A stretch of 64,000 nt of DNA from Methylobacterium tardum. GTDB lineage: Bacteria; Pseudomonadota; Alphaproteobacteria; Rhizobiales; Beijerinckiaceae. The position numbers and the translations under genes were made by a program. The notes beneath the pieces were generated by a model. The model saw only the letters and a program-made list of their open reading frames with translations, had not been told where the DNA came from and made no database searches. Positions 56,017-64,000 of the stretch are shown one piece after another. Numbering within the stretch: position 1 is the first letter of the stretch; every line of letters begins with the position of its first letter. The stretch is taken from assembly GCF_023546765.1 (NCBI RefSeq), contig NZ_CP097484.1, forward strand, positions 747,501 through 811,500, read 5' to 3'.

Positions 56017-56225
56017 TGTCGTCTTTCAAGCTCGCAACAGGCTTGATGCGGGAAATCGGCCACGGTCGCGGCAGAAATAGGTCCGCCGGGCCGGGAACGT
56101 TTCTGTCACGTTGCAGCAGGGATTAGCGGTGTCTATCACCCGTTTGACACACCGGGGGCCAAAGCGGCGGCGGGGCGAGGAGCCTACGCAAAAGGCCGCG
56201 GCTCGTCGCAGAAGGGGCACACGTC

Positions 56226-57401
56226 ATGGAGCGCGAATCACCGATCACGGCCCTGGAGGCCGTGACCGACGACACGCATGCCGGCGGCCTCCCGGGTGGA
56301 ACAGGACCGGGCGTGCCGGCTCCGCAATCCCCGGTGATGGCCTGGAACGAGTGGGATCCGCTGGAGGAGGTGATCGTCGGTTCGCTCGACGGCGCCACGA
56401 TCCCGACCCACCATCTCACGGTGATCTTCAACCTGCCGCGTGCCGCGCAGCCGTTCTACCGGCTGGCGAGCGGGTGGAAATACCCGAAGTTCATGAAGAA
56501 GCTCGCCCAGGCCGAGCTCGACAACTTCATCACCATCCTGGCCGGCGAGGGCGTGAAGGTCCGCCGCCCCGACGCGGTGGATTTCTCGAAGAAGTTCAAG
56601 GCGCCGCGCTGGACCTCCCGGGGCTTCTGCGTCGCCTGCCCGCGCGACCCGTACCTCGTGATCGGCGACGAGATCATCGAGAGCCCGATGTGCTGGCGCT
56701 CGCGCTACTTCGAGGGCGACGCCTACCGCTCGCTGTTCAAGGAATATTTCCGCGCCGGCGCCCGCTGGACCTCAGCGCCGCGTCCGCAGCTGACCGACGA
56801 ACTCTACAACTACGACTACCGGGTGCCGAACCTGAAGGCCGGCGAGCCCATGCAGTTCACCGTCAACGAGTTCGAGCCGGTCTTCGACGCCGCCGACTTC
56901 GTCCGCTGCGGCCGCGACCTGTTCGTGACCCGCTCCAACGTGACCAACCTGATGGGCATCGAGTGGCTGCGCCGCCACCTCGGCCCGGGCTTCCGCATCC
57001 ACGAGATCGAGAGCCGCTGCCCGCAGCCGATGCACATTGATTCGTCGTTCATGCCGCTGGCCCCCGGCAAGGTGCTGGTGAACCCGGACTACGTCGACGT
57101 CGAGAAGCTGCCGGCCGTGCTCAAGAAGTGGGACGTGCTGATCGCCCCGCGCCCCGACCCGGTCGAGGGCTTCATGAGCAAGATCTCGATGTGCTCGCCC
57201 TGGACCTCGATCAACGTCCTGGCGATCACCGAGAAGAAGATCGTCGCCGACCAGAGCCAGCCGACGCTGATCAAGGCGCTCAAGGATTGGGGCTTCGACC
57301 CGATCCCGGCGCCGTTCCTGAGCTACGGCCCGTTCGGCGGCTCGTTCCACTGCGCGACCCTCGACGTGCGGCGCCGGGGCGTGCTGAAGTCGTACTTCTA
57401 G
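56226..57401 (+). CDS. Amidinotransferase of the glycine/inosamine amidinotransferase family
   Basis: A 391-aa enzyme that would move an amidino group from arginine to an amine. The guanidino-modifying triad is intact: Asp in FDAADFVRCGRD (about 221-224), His in PMHIDSSFMPL (His270) and nucleophile Cys in GGSFHCATLDVRRRG (Cys376). These blocks closely follow vertebrate glycine amidinotransferase and StrB1-type cyclitol enzymes. It starts 209 bases from hpnL on the opposite strand. Since Methylobacterium species make guanidine-substituted bacteriohopanetetrol cyclitol ether, I infer it acts on the cyclitol amine of that hopanoid. That is not proven by the sequence; another amine acceptor is possible. 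Confidence 0.9.
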   Translation: MERESPITALEAVTDDTHAGGLPGGTGPGVPAPQSPVMAWNEWDPLEEVIVGSLDGATIPTHHLTVIFNLPRAAQPFYRLASGWKYPKFMKKLAQAELDNFITILAGEGVKVRRPDAVDFSKKFKAPRWTSRGFCVACPRDPYLVIGDEIIESPMCWRSRYFEGDAYRSLFKEYFRAGARWTSAPRPQLTDELYNYDYRVPNLKAGEPMQFTVNEFEPVFDAADFVRCGRDLFVTRSNVTNLMGIEWLRRHLGPGFRIHEIESRCPQPMHIDSSFMPLAPGKVLVNPDYVDVEKLPAVLKKWDVLIAPRPDPVEGFMSKISMCSPWTSINVLAITEKKIVADQSQPTLIKALKDWGFDPIPAPFLSYGPFGGSFHCATLDVRRRGVLKSYF

Positions 57402-57410
57402 GAATCGACC

Positions 57411-57530
57411 GTCATTCCGGGGCCGCGGAGCGGCGAGCCCGGAATCTAGATGCACCGGTGGCGCGAGACCGTGCGCCGCCGGCGGTAACGGCGGCCGACT
57501 CGCCTGCGGCGCCCCGGACAGATGGGACGT
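57411..57530. repeat. Palindromic intergenic repeat copy
   Basis: GTCATTCCGGGGCCGCGGAG..GAGCCCGGAATCTAGATG at the left and GACTCGCCTGCGGCGCCCCGG at the right belong to the same repeat as at 35.1 kb, with a worn right arm. It separates two convergent genes. Confidence 0.7.
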
Positions 57531-57535
57531 GACGC

Positions 57536-58555
57536 TCAGCGCGCCGCGATCCCCTCGATCAGTGCCCGGTTGAACCCGTCCGGATCGGACATCTGCGGCG
57601 CGTGGCCGAGTTCGGGGAACTCCACGAGCCGCGCCCCCGGGATGGCCTTGGCGGCTTCCTTGCCGAGTTCGGGATAGTTGCCGAGCTTCGGCCGCAGCTC
57701 CGCCGGGGCGAGATCCTTGCCGATCGCCGTGTTGTCCTTCTGGCCGATCAGCAGAAGGGTCGGCACCGCGATCTGCGGGAAGCGGTAGACCACCGGCTGG
57801 GTGACGATCATGTCGTAGACGAGCGCCGAGTCCCAGGCGACCGCCTCCTTGCCGGGCCCGCTGTTGAGGCCGGCGAGCATCGTCACCCACGGCTCGTAGC
57901 GAGGCTCCCATCGGCCCGCGTAGTAGGTCGCGGTCTCGTAGGCGCGGATCGATTCGGCCGAGGTCTTCAGCTCGCGCTGGTACCATTGCGCCAGGGAGAT
58001 CGGCGGCAGGCCCTTGGCGCTCCAGTCCTCCAGACCGACCGGATTGACCAGCACGAGCTGCTCGACCGCCTTCGGGTAGAGCAGGGCGTAGTGCGCGGCG
58101 AGCATGCCGCCCGTGGAATGGCCGACCAGGATCGGGCGCTCGACCCCGAGGTTGTCCAGAAGGGCGTGGGTGTTCTCGGCGAGCTGCCGGAAGCTGAACT
58201 GGTAGGCGGCCGGCTTGCTCGACTTGCAGAAGCCGATCTGGTCCGGCGCGATCACCCGGTATCCGGCCGCGCTGAGCGCGCGGATCTGGCTCTCCCAAGT
58301 CGCGGCGCAGAAGTTCTTGCCGTGGAGCAGCACCGCGGTGCGCCCGTTCGGCGTCGCGGCCGGCACGTCGAGATAGGCCATCTGCAGCGGCTGGCGCTGC
58401 GACGCGAAGGTGTAGCGCTCCACCGGGAACGGATAGGCGAAGCCTTCGAGTTCCGGCCCGTAGGCCGGCCGCGGCAGCGGCTCGGCCGCGCCGGGGCCGG
58501 GCAGGGCCAGCGCCAGAAGGAGGGCTGGGAGGGCGTTTCGGAGCATGGGCTTCAT
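57536..58555 (-). CDS. Secreted alpha/beta hydrolase
   Basis: A 339-aa protein with a signal peptide (about 1-24) and an alpha/beta-hydrolase fold. The oxyanion-hole region is VLLHGKNFCAATW, the nucleophile Ser is in LVGHSTGGMLA, the acid is Asp in LIGQKDNTAIG and the His is in FPELGHAPQMS. An intact triad implies an active esterase, lipase or epoxide-hydrolase-like enzyme in the periplasm; substrate unknown. ATG 58555 is used since a signal peptide begins there. It is divergent from the next gene. Confidence 0.87.
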   Translation of the reverse strand: MKPMLRNALPALLLALALPGPGAAEPLPRPAYGPELEGFAYPFPVERYTFASQRQPLQMAYLDVPAATPNGRTAVLLHGKNFCAATWESQIRALSAAGYRVIAPDQIGFCKSSKPAAYQFSFRQLAENTHALLDNLGVERPILVGHSTGGMLAAHYALLYPKAVEQLVLVNPVGLEDWSAKGLPPISLAQWYQRELKTSAESIRAYETATYYAGRWEPRYEPWVTMLAGLNSGPGKEAVAWDSALVYDMIVTQPVVYRFPQIAVPTLLLIGQKDNTAIGKDLAPAELRPKLGNYPELGKEAAKAIPGARLVEFPELGHAPQMSDPDGFNRALIEGIAAR

Positions 58556-58731
58556 CGGAGCCTGTTCTGCGCGGCGCGCGGTGCCGCGCCGCCCGCCCAG
58601 ATCGGGCATCCGGGTCGCCCTGTCCATGTGCCGCCCCCATGCGACGCCGGCAACCGCCGCGGCGCGGCTTCGCGGTTCGGCGCGCCCGCGCTATCTCGGG
58701 CGCATCGCCCTGTCCTGCCGCGGATGTCCCG

Positions 58732-59220
58732 ATGCTGCGCCTCTCCGTCCTGACCGTCCTTGCCGGCGCGCTCGTCCTCGGTCCGGCCCAGGCCCGCGCG
58801 GCCGATGCCTGCGACGCGCTCACCGCGCGGGTGATCCGCACCACTGGGGCGTCGCTGGCCGGACGGGCCGGGCCGGTCGCGGTGTTCCGGGCGCAGGACG
58901 CCGAGCGCATGAGCCTCGATTGCCGCGCCCCGGCGCGGATCACAGTGGCCTCCCTCGACCGGGAGCCGCCGCCCGCCTACTTCGTGCTGATCGGCCGCGC
59001 GGCCCGGGCGCTCGCCGGGACGGATCCCGCCGCCGCCGAGGTGCTGGCGCTCAACCTCCACCAGGCCAGCCTGCTCGCGAGCGCGCCGCAGCGCGGCGGC
59101 ACCGGCCGCGCCCTGATGCTGTGCGAGACCGGCCCGCGCACCGACGCGCTCCGGGAGGATCTCACGGTCTGCCGGATCGCGCCCCGCGCCGGGCTTTCGC
59201 GGATCCGCCGCGCGGGCTAG
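58732..59220 (+). CDS. Secreted protein of unknown function
   Basis: A 162-aa protein with a clear signal peptide (about 1-24, ending ARAAD). Three Cys are present: DACDA near the mature start, LDCRAP, and two near the end (MLCETG, TVCRIA), so one or two disulfides are likely. No family is recognised. It ends nine bases before kdsA and may share its transcript, though no link to Kdo is evident. Confidence 0.65.
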   Translation: MLRLSVLTVLAGALVLGPAQARAADACDALTARVIRTTGASLAGRAGPVAVFRAQDAERMSLDCRAPARITVASLDREPPPAYFVLIGRAARALAGTDPAAAEVLALNLHQASLLASAPQRGGTGRALMLCETGPRTDALREDLTVCRIAPRAGLSRIRRAG

Positions 59221-59229
59221 ACCGCGCGC

Positions 59230-60084
59230 ATGTCGAATCTCGAGACACACGGCGCCGTCGTCCAGGTCGGCGGCACGCGCTTCGCCAACCATCTGCCGCT
59301 GGCGCTGATCGCCGGCCCCTGCCAGCTCGAAGGGCGGAGCCACGCCCTGGAGATCGCTGCCGCCCTCAAGGAGATGGCCGCGGGTCTGGGGCTCGGCCTC
59401 GTGTTCAAGACCTCCTTCGACAAGGCCAACCGCACCTCCGGCAGCGCGGCCAGAGGCGTCGGCCTCGACGAGGCGCTGCCGGTCTTCGCGGAGATCCGCG
59501 AGAGCCTGGGTCTGCCGGTGCTGACCGACGTGCACGCCGCCGAGCAATGCGCCCGCGCCGCCGAGGCGGTGGACGTGCTCCAGATCCCGGCCTTCCTGTG
59601 CCGCCAGACCGACCTGCTCCTGGCCGCGGCCGCCACCGGCCGGGCGGTCAACATCAAGAAGGGCCAGTTCCTGGCGCCCTGGGACATGAAGCACGTCGCC
59701 GCCAAGGTGACGGAGGCGGGCAACCCCAACGTCATCGTCACCGAGCGGGGCGCTTCCTTCGGCTACAACACCCTGGTCTCGGACATGCGCAGCCTGCCGA
59801 TCATGGCGCAGGTGACGCGGGGCGCGCCGGTCGTGTTCGACGCCACCCACTCCGTGCAGCAGCCGGGCGGGCAGGGGGCGAGCTCCGGCGGCCAGCGGGA
59901 ATTCGTGTCCGTCCTGGCCCGGGCCGCCGTGGCGGTCGGCGTCGCGGGCGTCTTCATCGAGACCCATCCCGACCCGGACCGGGCGCCCTCCGACGGCCCG
60001 AACATGGTCGCCCTGAAGGACATGCCGGCCCTGCTCGAGGAACTCCTCGCCTTCGATCGGATCGCCAAGCGCCGGGCCGGGTGA
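59230..60084 (+). CDS. kdsA: 3-deoxy-8-phosphooctulonate synthase (KDO-8-P synthase)
   Basis: TIM-barrel enzyme of 284 aa that joins phosphoenolpyruvate and arabinose 5-phosphate to give Kdo-8-phosphate. Motifs are [63 protein letters not shown] and [11 protein letters not shown]. It supplies Kdo for lipopolysaccharide and for the poly-Kdo linker expected from the KpsC/KpsS genes of this window. Confidence 0.97.
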   Translation: MSNLETHGAVVQVGGTRFANHLPLALIAGPCQLEGRSHALEIAAALKEMAAGLGLGLVFKTSFDKANRTSGSAARGVGLDEALPVFAEIRESLGLPVLTDVHAAEQCARAAEAVDVLQIPAFLCRQTDLLLAAAATGRAVNIKKGQFLAPWDMKHVAAKVTEAGNPNVIVTERGASFGYNTLVSDMRSLPIMAQVTRGAPVVFDATHSVQQPGGQGASSGGQREFVSVLARAAVAVGVAGVFIETHPDPDRAPSDGPNMVALKDMPALLEELLAFDRIAKRRAG

Positions 60085-60088
60085 TCGG

Positions 60089-60763
60089 TCAGGCGCCGAC
60101 GGGCTCCAGAACGTGGATGCGCAGGGGCTGGACGAGGCCGTAGGACCCGTCGGCCCCGGGCTCGGCCGCCTGCAGGAACGCGTCCTCCACGATGGCGCGC
60201 CGCGCCCGGATCGTCGCCTCGCGGGCGGGATCCACCGTGCTGACTCGGGCCAGGAAGGCGTCGAGGGACGCGAAGCTCTCCCGGCGCGCGACAGTCACCT
60301 CGCGGCGGCACGCGAAGGCGCCTTGGCTCAGGGCGGCCGCAATCGCGGCCTGCGCGCCCGCCCGGACGGCACTTTCGTCCTCGATCGGCCGCAGAGCCTC
60401 GAAGAAGCTGCCCTCCGCCAGGGGTTCCACCACCACGAGGACGCCGCCCGGCACCAGCACCCGCGCCGCCTCGGACAGGGCGCCGGCCGGGTTCGGGACA
60501 TGATGCAGGGCGTTGAGCATCACGGCCCCGTCGAAGCTTTCGTCCGGGAACGGCAGGGCCTCGCCCGAGGCCGCCTCGAATCGCGCGGCCGGCACGGCGG
60601 CCCGGGCCTTGGCGAGCGCCGCCTCGCCGGGGTCCACCCCGGTGACCGCCGCCCCATCCTCCGCCAGCCGCTTCGCCAAGGTTCCCGGGCCGCATCCGAT
60701 ATCGAGGATGCGCTTGCCCGGCAGCGGCGCGAACGTGTCCCGGATCAGACTCAAGGCATCCAT
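60089..60763 (-). CDS. Class I SAM-dependent methyltransferase
   Basis: A 224-aa protein. SAM motif I is RILDIGCGPGTLAKRLAEDG (about 19-38), followed by VTGVDPGEAALAKA, FPDESFDGAVMLNALHHVPNP and EAARVLVPGGVLVVVEP, the UbiE/UbiG-like pattern. ATG 60763 begins four residues before conserved sequence. It converges on kdsA, leaving four bases between stops. Substrate unknown. Confidence 0.87.
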   Translation of the reverse strand: MDALSLIRDTFAPLPGKRILDIGCGPGTLAKRLAEDGAAVTGVDPGEAALAKARAAVPAARFEAASGEALPFPDESFDGAVMLNALHHVPNPAGALSEAARVLVPGGVLVVVEPLAEGSFFEALRPIEDESAVRAGAQAAIAAALSQGAFACRREVTVARRESFASLDAFLARVSTVDPAREATIRARRAIVEDAFLQAAEPGADGSYGLVQPLRIHVLEPVGA

Positions 60764-61096
60764 CGGTCGCTCCTTCCGATCAGGCGTCGCATAGCCATAG
60801 CAGGGCGGCCGGCGATTTCGACGCTCAGGACCGGCCGAATGTCCCAAGGCAGGACTGCCACCCTGACGGCCGGGATGACGACGCCCGGATAGGAAAATAC
60901 GTCACAAGGTTTCCGGCCGTCCAAGAAGCCGAACAGTCAAGCTCTCGGTAACCGGCCAGATCGAACAGGATGATGAACCGCCGTTCAGAATTCTGAGTGT
61001 GTGCGCGCTCGCACGGCAAGACATGTCGAAACTTGGAACTGTCCCGGTGCGGCCACGTTATTGGGCATGTTCGATCGAGGATCGAGAAGGAACACT
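60764..61096. other. Intergenic region with the EcfG promoter of the Gly/Tyr-rich gene
   Basis: About 330 bases between divergent genes. Apart from the EcfG-type promoter at 61035-61059, I see no gene or repeat. Confidence 0.5.
61035..61059 (+). promoter_or_regulatory. EcfG-type (general stress) promoter
   Basis: GGAAC (61035-61039), exactly 16 bases, then CGTT (61056-61059): a full match to the alphaproteobacterial EcfG consensus. It ends 37 bases before ATG 61097. Confidence 0.75.
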
Positions 61097-61435
61097 ATGC
61101 GCAAGATCGGTATCATCGCTACTGCTGCTGCTCTCGCCATCGGCAGCGTCGCCGCCACCACGGGCGCCGAGGCGCGTCCCTACGGCTTCCACGGCGGTTA
61201 TGGCGGCTATCACGGTGGCTACTACCGTGGCCGTCGCGGCATCGGCACCGGCGCCGCGATCGGCCTCGGCATCGCCGGCCTCGCGGCTGGCGCGATCGCT
61301 GCCGGCGCGGCCCGCGACAGCTACTACGGCGGTGGCTACGGCTACGCCCCGTCCTACGGCTACGGCTACGCCCCGGTCTACGGCGGCTACGGCTACGCGG
61401 CCCCCGGCTACGGCTACTACGGCTACGGCTACTAA
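61097..61435 (+). CDS. Small secreted Gly/Tyr-rich repeat protein
   Basis: A 112-aa protein with a signal peptide (about 1-26, ending GAEARP). A Gly/His/Tyr segment GGYGGYHGGYYRG follows, then a hydrophobic Gly/Ala helix (GAAIGLGIAGLAAGAIAAGA, about 52-71) and a tail of GYGYAP-like units rich in Tyr. It may be surface-located or matrix-forming; no enzyme motif is present. RBS AGAAGGAAC precedes ATG 61097. The upstream EcfG promoter suggests stress induction, and a strong terminator follows, so it is monocistronic. Confidence 0.85.
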   Translation: MRKIGIIATAAALAIGSVAATTGAEARPYGFHGGYGGYHGGYYRGRRGIGTGAAIGLGIAGLAAGAIAAGAARDSYYGGGYGYAPSYGYGYAPVYGGYGYAAPGYGYYGYGY

Positions 61436-61458
61436 GTTCTAAGATCCGAACGGATCAG

Positions 61459-61489
61459 GGGCGACCGGCGCGAGCCGGTCGCCCTTTTT
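61459..61489 (+). terminator. Rho-independent terminator
   Basis: GGGCGACCGGC-GCGA-GCCGGTCGCCC followed by TTTTTC, 24 bases after the Gly/Tyr-rich gene. Confidence 0.88.
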
Positions 61490-61569
61490 CGTGGCCGCCC
61501 TGCAACCATCGTGTCGCAGCGTGCCGGGATCGGAGACGGTGCATCCGGCCTGAGCGAGCAAGGACTCGT

Positions 61570-62031
61570 TTACCGCCCGCGATAGGGCGGGACGCCCGGA
61601 TCCGGCAGCCAGGCGTTCTTCGGCAGCTCGCCCGTCTGCCAGAAGACGTCGATCGGGATGCCGCCGCGGGGGTACCAGAACCCGCCGATCCGCAGGTAGC
61701 GCGGCTCCAGGAGGTCGCGGAGCCGCTTGCCGATCGCCACCGTGCAATCCTCGTGGAACGCGCCGTGGTTGCGGAACGACCCGAGGTAGAGCTTCAGCGA
61801 CTTCGATTCCACGAGCCAGTCGCCCGGCACGTAGTCGATCACCAGGATCGCGAAGTCCGGCTGGCCGGTGACCGGGCAGATCGAGGTGAATTCGGGCGCG
61901 GTGAAGCGGGCGACATAGTCGGTATCCGCGTGCGGGTTCGGGACCCGGTCGAGCCGCGCCTCCTCGGGAGAGGTCGGGAAGGGCGTCGGCTGGCCGAGCT
62001 GGAGATCGCTGGAGGTCGTCATGAGGCGCAT
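61570..62031 (-). CDS. queF: NADPH-dependent 7-cyano-7-deazaguanine reductase QueF
   Basis: Enzyme of about 150 aa that reduces preQ0 to preQ1 for queuosine in tRNA. It is the short, single-domain type. Catalytic Cys is in [12 protein letters not shown], the QueF motif is [20 protein letters not shown], with Asp in the following DCTVAIG. An ATG at 62022 (MTTSSDL) is as likely as 62031. It is divergent from eno. Confidence 0.96.
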   Translation of the reverse strand: MRLMTTSSDLQLGQPTPFPTSPEEARLDRVPNPHADTDYVARFTAPEFTSICPVTGQPDFAILVIDYVPGDWLVESKSLKLYLGSFRNHGAFHEDCTVAIGKRLRDLLEPRYLRIGGFWYPRGGIPIDVFWQTGELPKNAWLPDPGVPPYRGR

Positions 62032-62171
62032 ATAAAGCGCGCCGCGGCCGCGCGCATCCGTCTGATCCGCGGCGCTTTCTCCGACGGATCGGTCGCCGTG
62101 CAGGGCGCCCCGGCGCTTGCCGCCGGCCGCGGCTTGACGGATAAGCCGCCGCGATGCGCCGCACCCTCTGA

Positions 62172-63506
<1,335 letters not shown>

Positions 63507-63520
63507 TCCGGCGGATCCTG

Positions 63521-63907
63521 ATGGTCGGCCTGCTCGGTTTCGGGGCGGCCGGCCCCGCCCGCGCCGACCCGCTCTGCGACGGCGCCCGCCCGACGCTCAG
63601 CGCGCAGCTGCTGTTCGGCCTGTCGCGGCCGGATGGCGGGCGGGTCCCGAGCGGGGCCTTCGACCGGTTTCTGGCCGAGCGGATCACCCCGCGCTTTCCG
63701 GACGGGCTGACGGTCTTCGCCGGCCGGGGCCAGTGACGCGGACCGAGCGGACGGATCGTCCACGAGGCCGCCCGCATCGTCCTGATCGTCACCGAACCGA
63801 CGCCCGAGGCCGTGGCGGCCCTGCGTGAGATCCAGGAGGCCTATCGGCGCCGCTTCACGCAGGGCGCGGTCGGACTGGTGCTGCAGCGGAGCTGCGCGCT
63901 GTTCTGA
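63521..63907 (+). pseudogene. DUF3574 secreted protein with in-frame TGA
   Basis: From ATG 63521 the frame encodes a signal-peptide-like start (MVGLLGFGAAGPARADPLCD), then AQLLFGLSRPDGGRVPSGAF and FPDGLTVFAGRGQ. It stops at TGA 63734-63736, but continues without any shift as RGPSGRIVHEAARIVLIV and AYRRRFTQGAVGLVLQRSCALF to TGA 63905-63907. This is one full DUF3574 domain (128 codons). The family usually has Trp after GRGQ, so TGG to TGA explains the break. Either a nonsense mutation or a base error. It starts 14 bases after eno and may be co-transcribed. Confidence 0.75.
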
Positions 63908-63921
63908 GGGTGGCGGCGCTT

Positions 63922-63970
63922 CGCCCCGTCATTCCGGGCTCCGCTGCACGGCCCTGGAATGACGGGGCGC
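63922..63970. repeat. Short palindromic repeat copy
   Basis: GCGCCCCGTCATTCC-type arms (CGCCCCGTCATTCC at 63922-63935 and GGAATGACGGGGCG at 63957-63970) form a perfect stem around CCGGGCTCCGCTGCACGG-CC. It is a compact member of the family at 35.1 kb and follows the DUF3574 gene. Confidence 0.75.
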
Positions 63971-64000
63971 CTCAGGTCATCGCCGCACCGGACGGCTCCC

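Noticed and set aside
56772..58943. A 723-codon minus-strand frame across the amidinotransferase and hydrolase genes
   Set aside because: It crosses two well-supported genes and a repeat and has no recognisable domain.
63734..63736. TGA as a selenocysteine codon
   Set aside because: DUF3574 has no redox role and relatives have Trp at that place; no selenocysteine-insertion hairpin is evident. TGG to TGA is simpler.

Overview
This window looks like chromosome of a pink-pigmented facultative methylotroph of the genus Methylobacterium/Methylorubrum (Alphaproteobacteria, Hyphomicrobiales). The DNA is very GC-rich. It carries a hopanoid-tailoring locus, genes of the tetrahydromethanopterin/methanofuran C1 pathway, an rkp/kps-type capsule locus of the kind known from rhizobia, and candidate EcfG (general stress response) promoters of the form GGAAC-N16-CGTT. 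This assignment rests on recognised gene families, not on a database search.

Layout. 0.1-15.3 kb is housekeeping and mixed genes: xerC, a YnfA-type membrane protein, an AhpD-like peroxidase, ruvC, tRNA-Tyr, a frame-broken helicase, small unknowns, a polyamine-type binding protein coupled to a RidA protein, small stress-type membrane proteins, pnp-rpsO, an amino-acid permease and an isolated flgC. 15.5-32.4 kb is a capsule (K-antigen) locus: sugar formyltransferase-like gene, SDR, KpsS and KpsC Kdo-transferases, an LTA-synthase-like sulfatase, a Wza/KpsD-type lipoprotein, an alpha-oxoamine synthase (RkpG-like) and a 2480-aa type I PKS/FAS (RkpA-like). 33.2-41.6 kb holds argB, a HAD phosphatase, rplS, a chemoreceptor, a RidA/lytic transglycosylase pair, a TetR/methyltransferase divergon and leuD. 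41.7-45.1 kb holds HisA-like and COG1548-like genes of C1-cofactor type, back to back, plus small companions. 45.2-57.4 kb is the hopanoid locus (hpnH, hpnN, hpnK, hpnJ, hpnI, hpnM, hpnL) ending in a divergent glycine-amidinotransferase-family gene. 57.5-64.0 kb holds an alpha/beta hydrolase, kdsA, a methyltransferase, a Gly/Tyr-rich secreted protein, queF, eno and a broken DUF3574 gene.

Functional links. KdsA makes the Kdo that KpsC and KpsS would use as a capsule lipid linker. HpnH, HpnI, HpnK and HpnJ are the known steps toward bacteriohopanetetrol cyclitol ether. The adjacent amidinotransferase is a strong candidate for the guanidine group found on Methylobacterium hopanoids.

Sequence quality. 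Five otherwise intact genes (helicase, DUF3597, pnp, sulfatase, COG1548-like) are broken by small indels. Four of them fit the loss of one base in a short G or C run, which suggests uncorrected sequencing error more than decay. A sixth gene (DUF3574) has an in-frame TGA where Trp is expected. All six are typed 'pseudogene' only because the frame is interrupted in this sequence; pnp in particular is probably intact in the organism.
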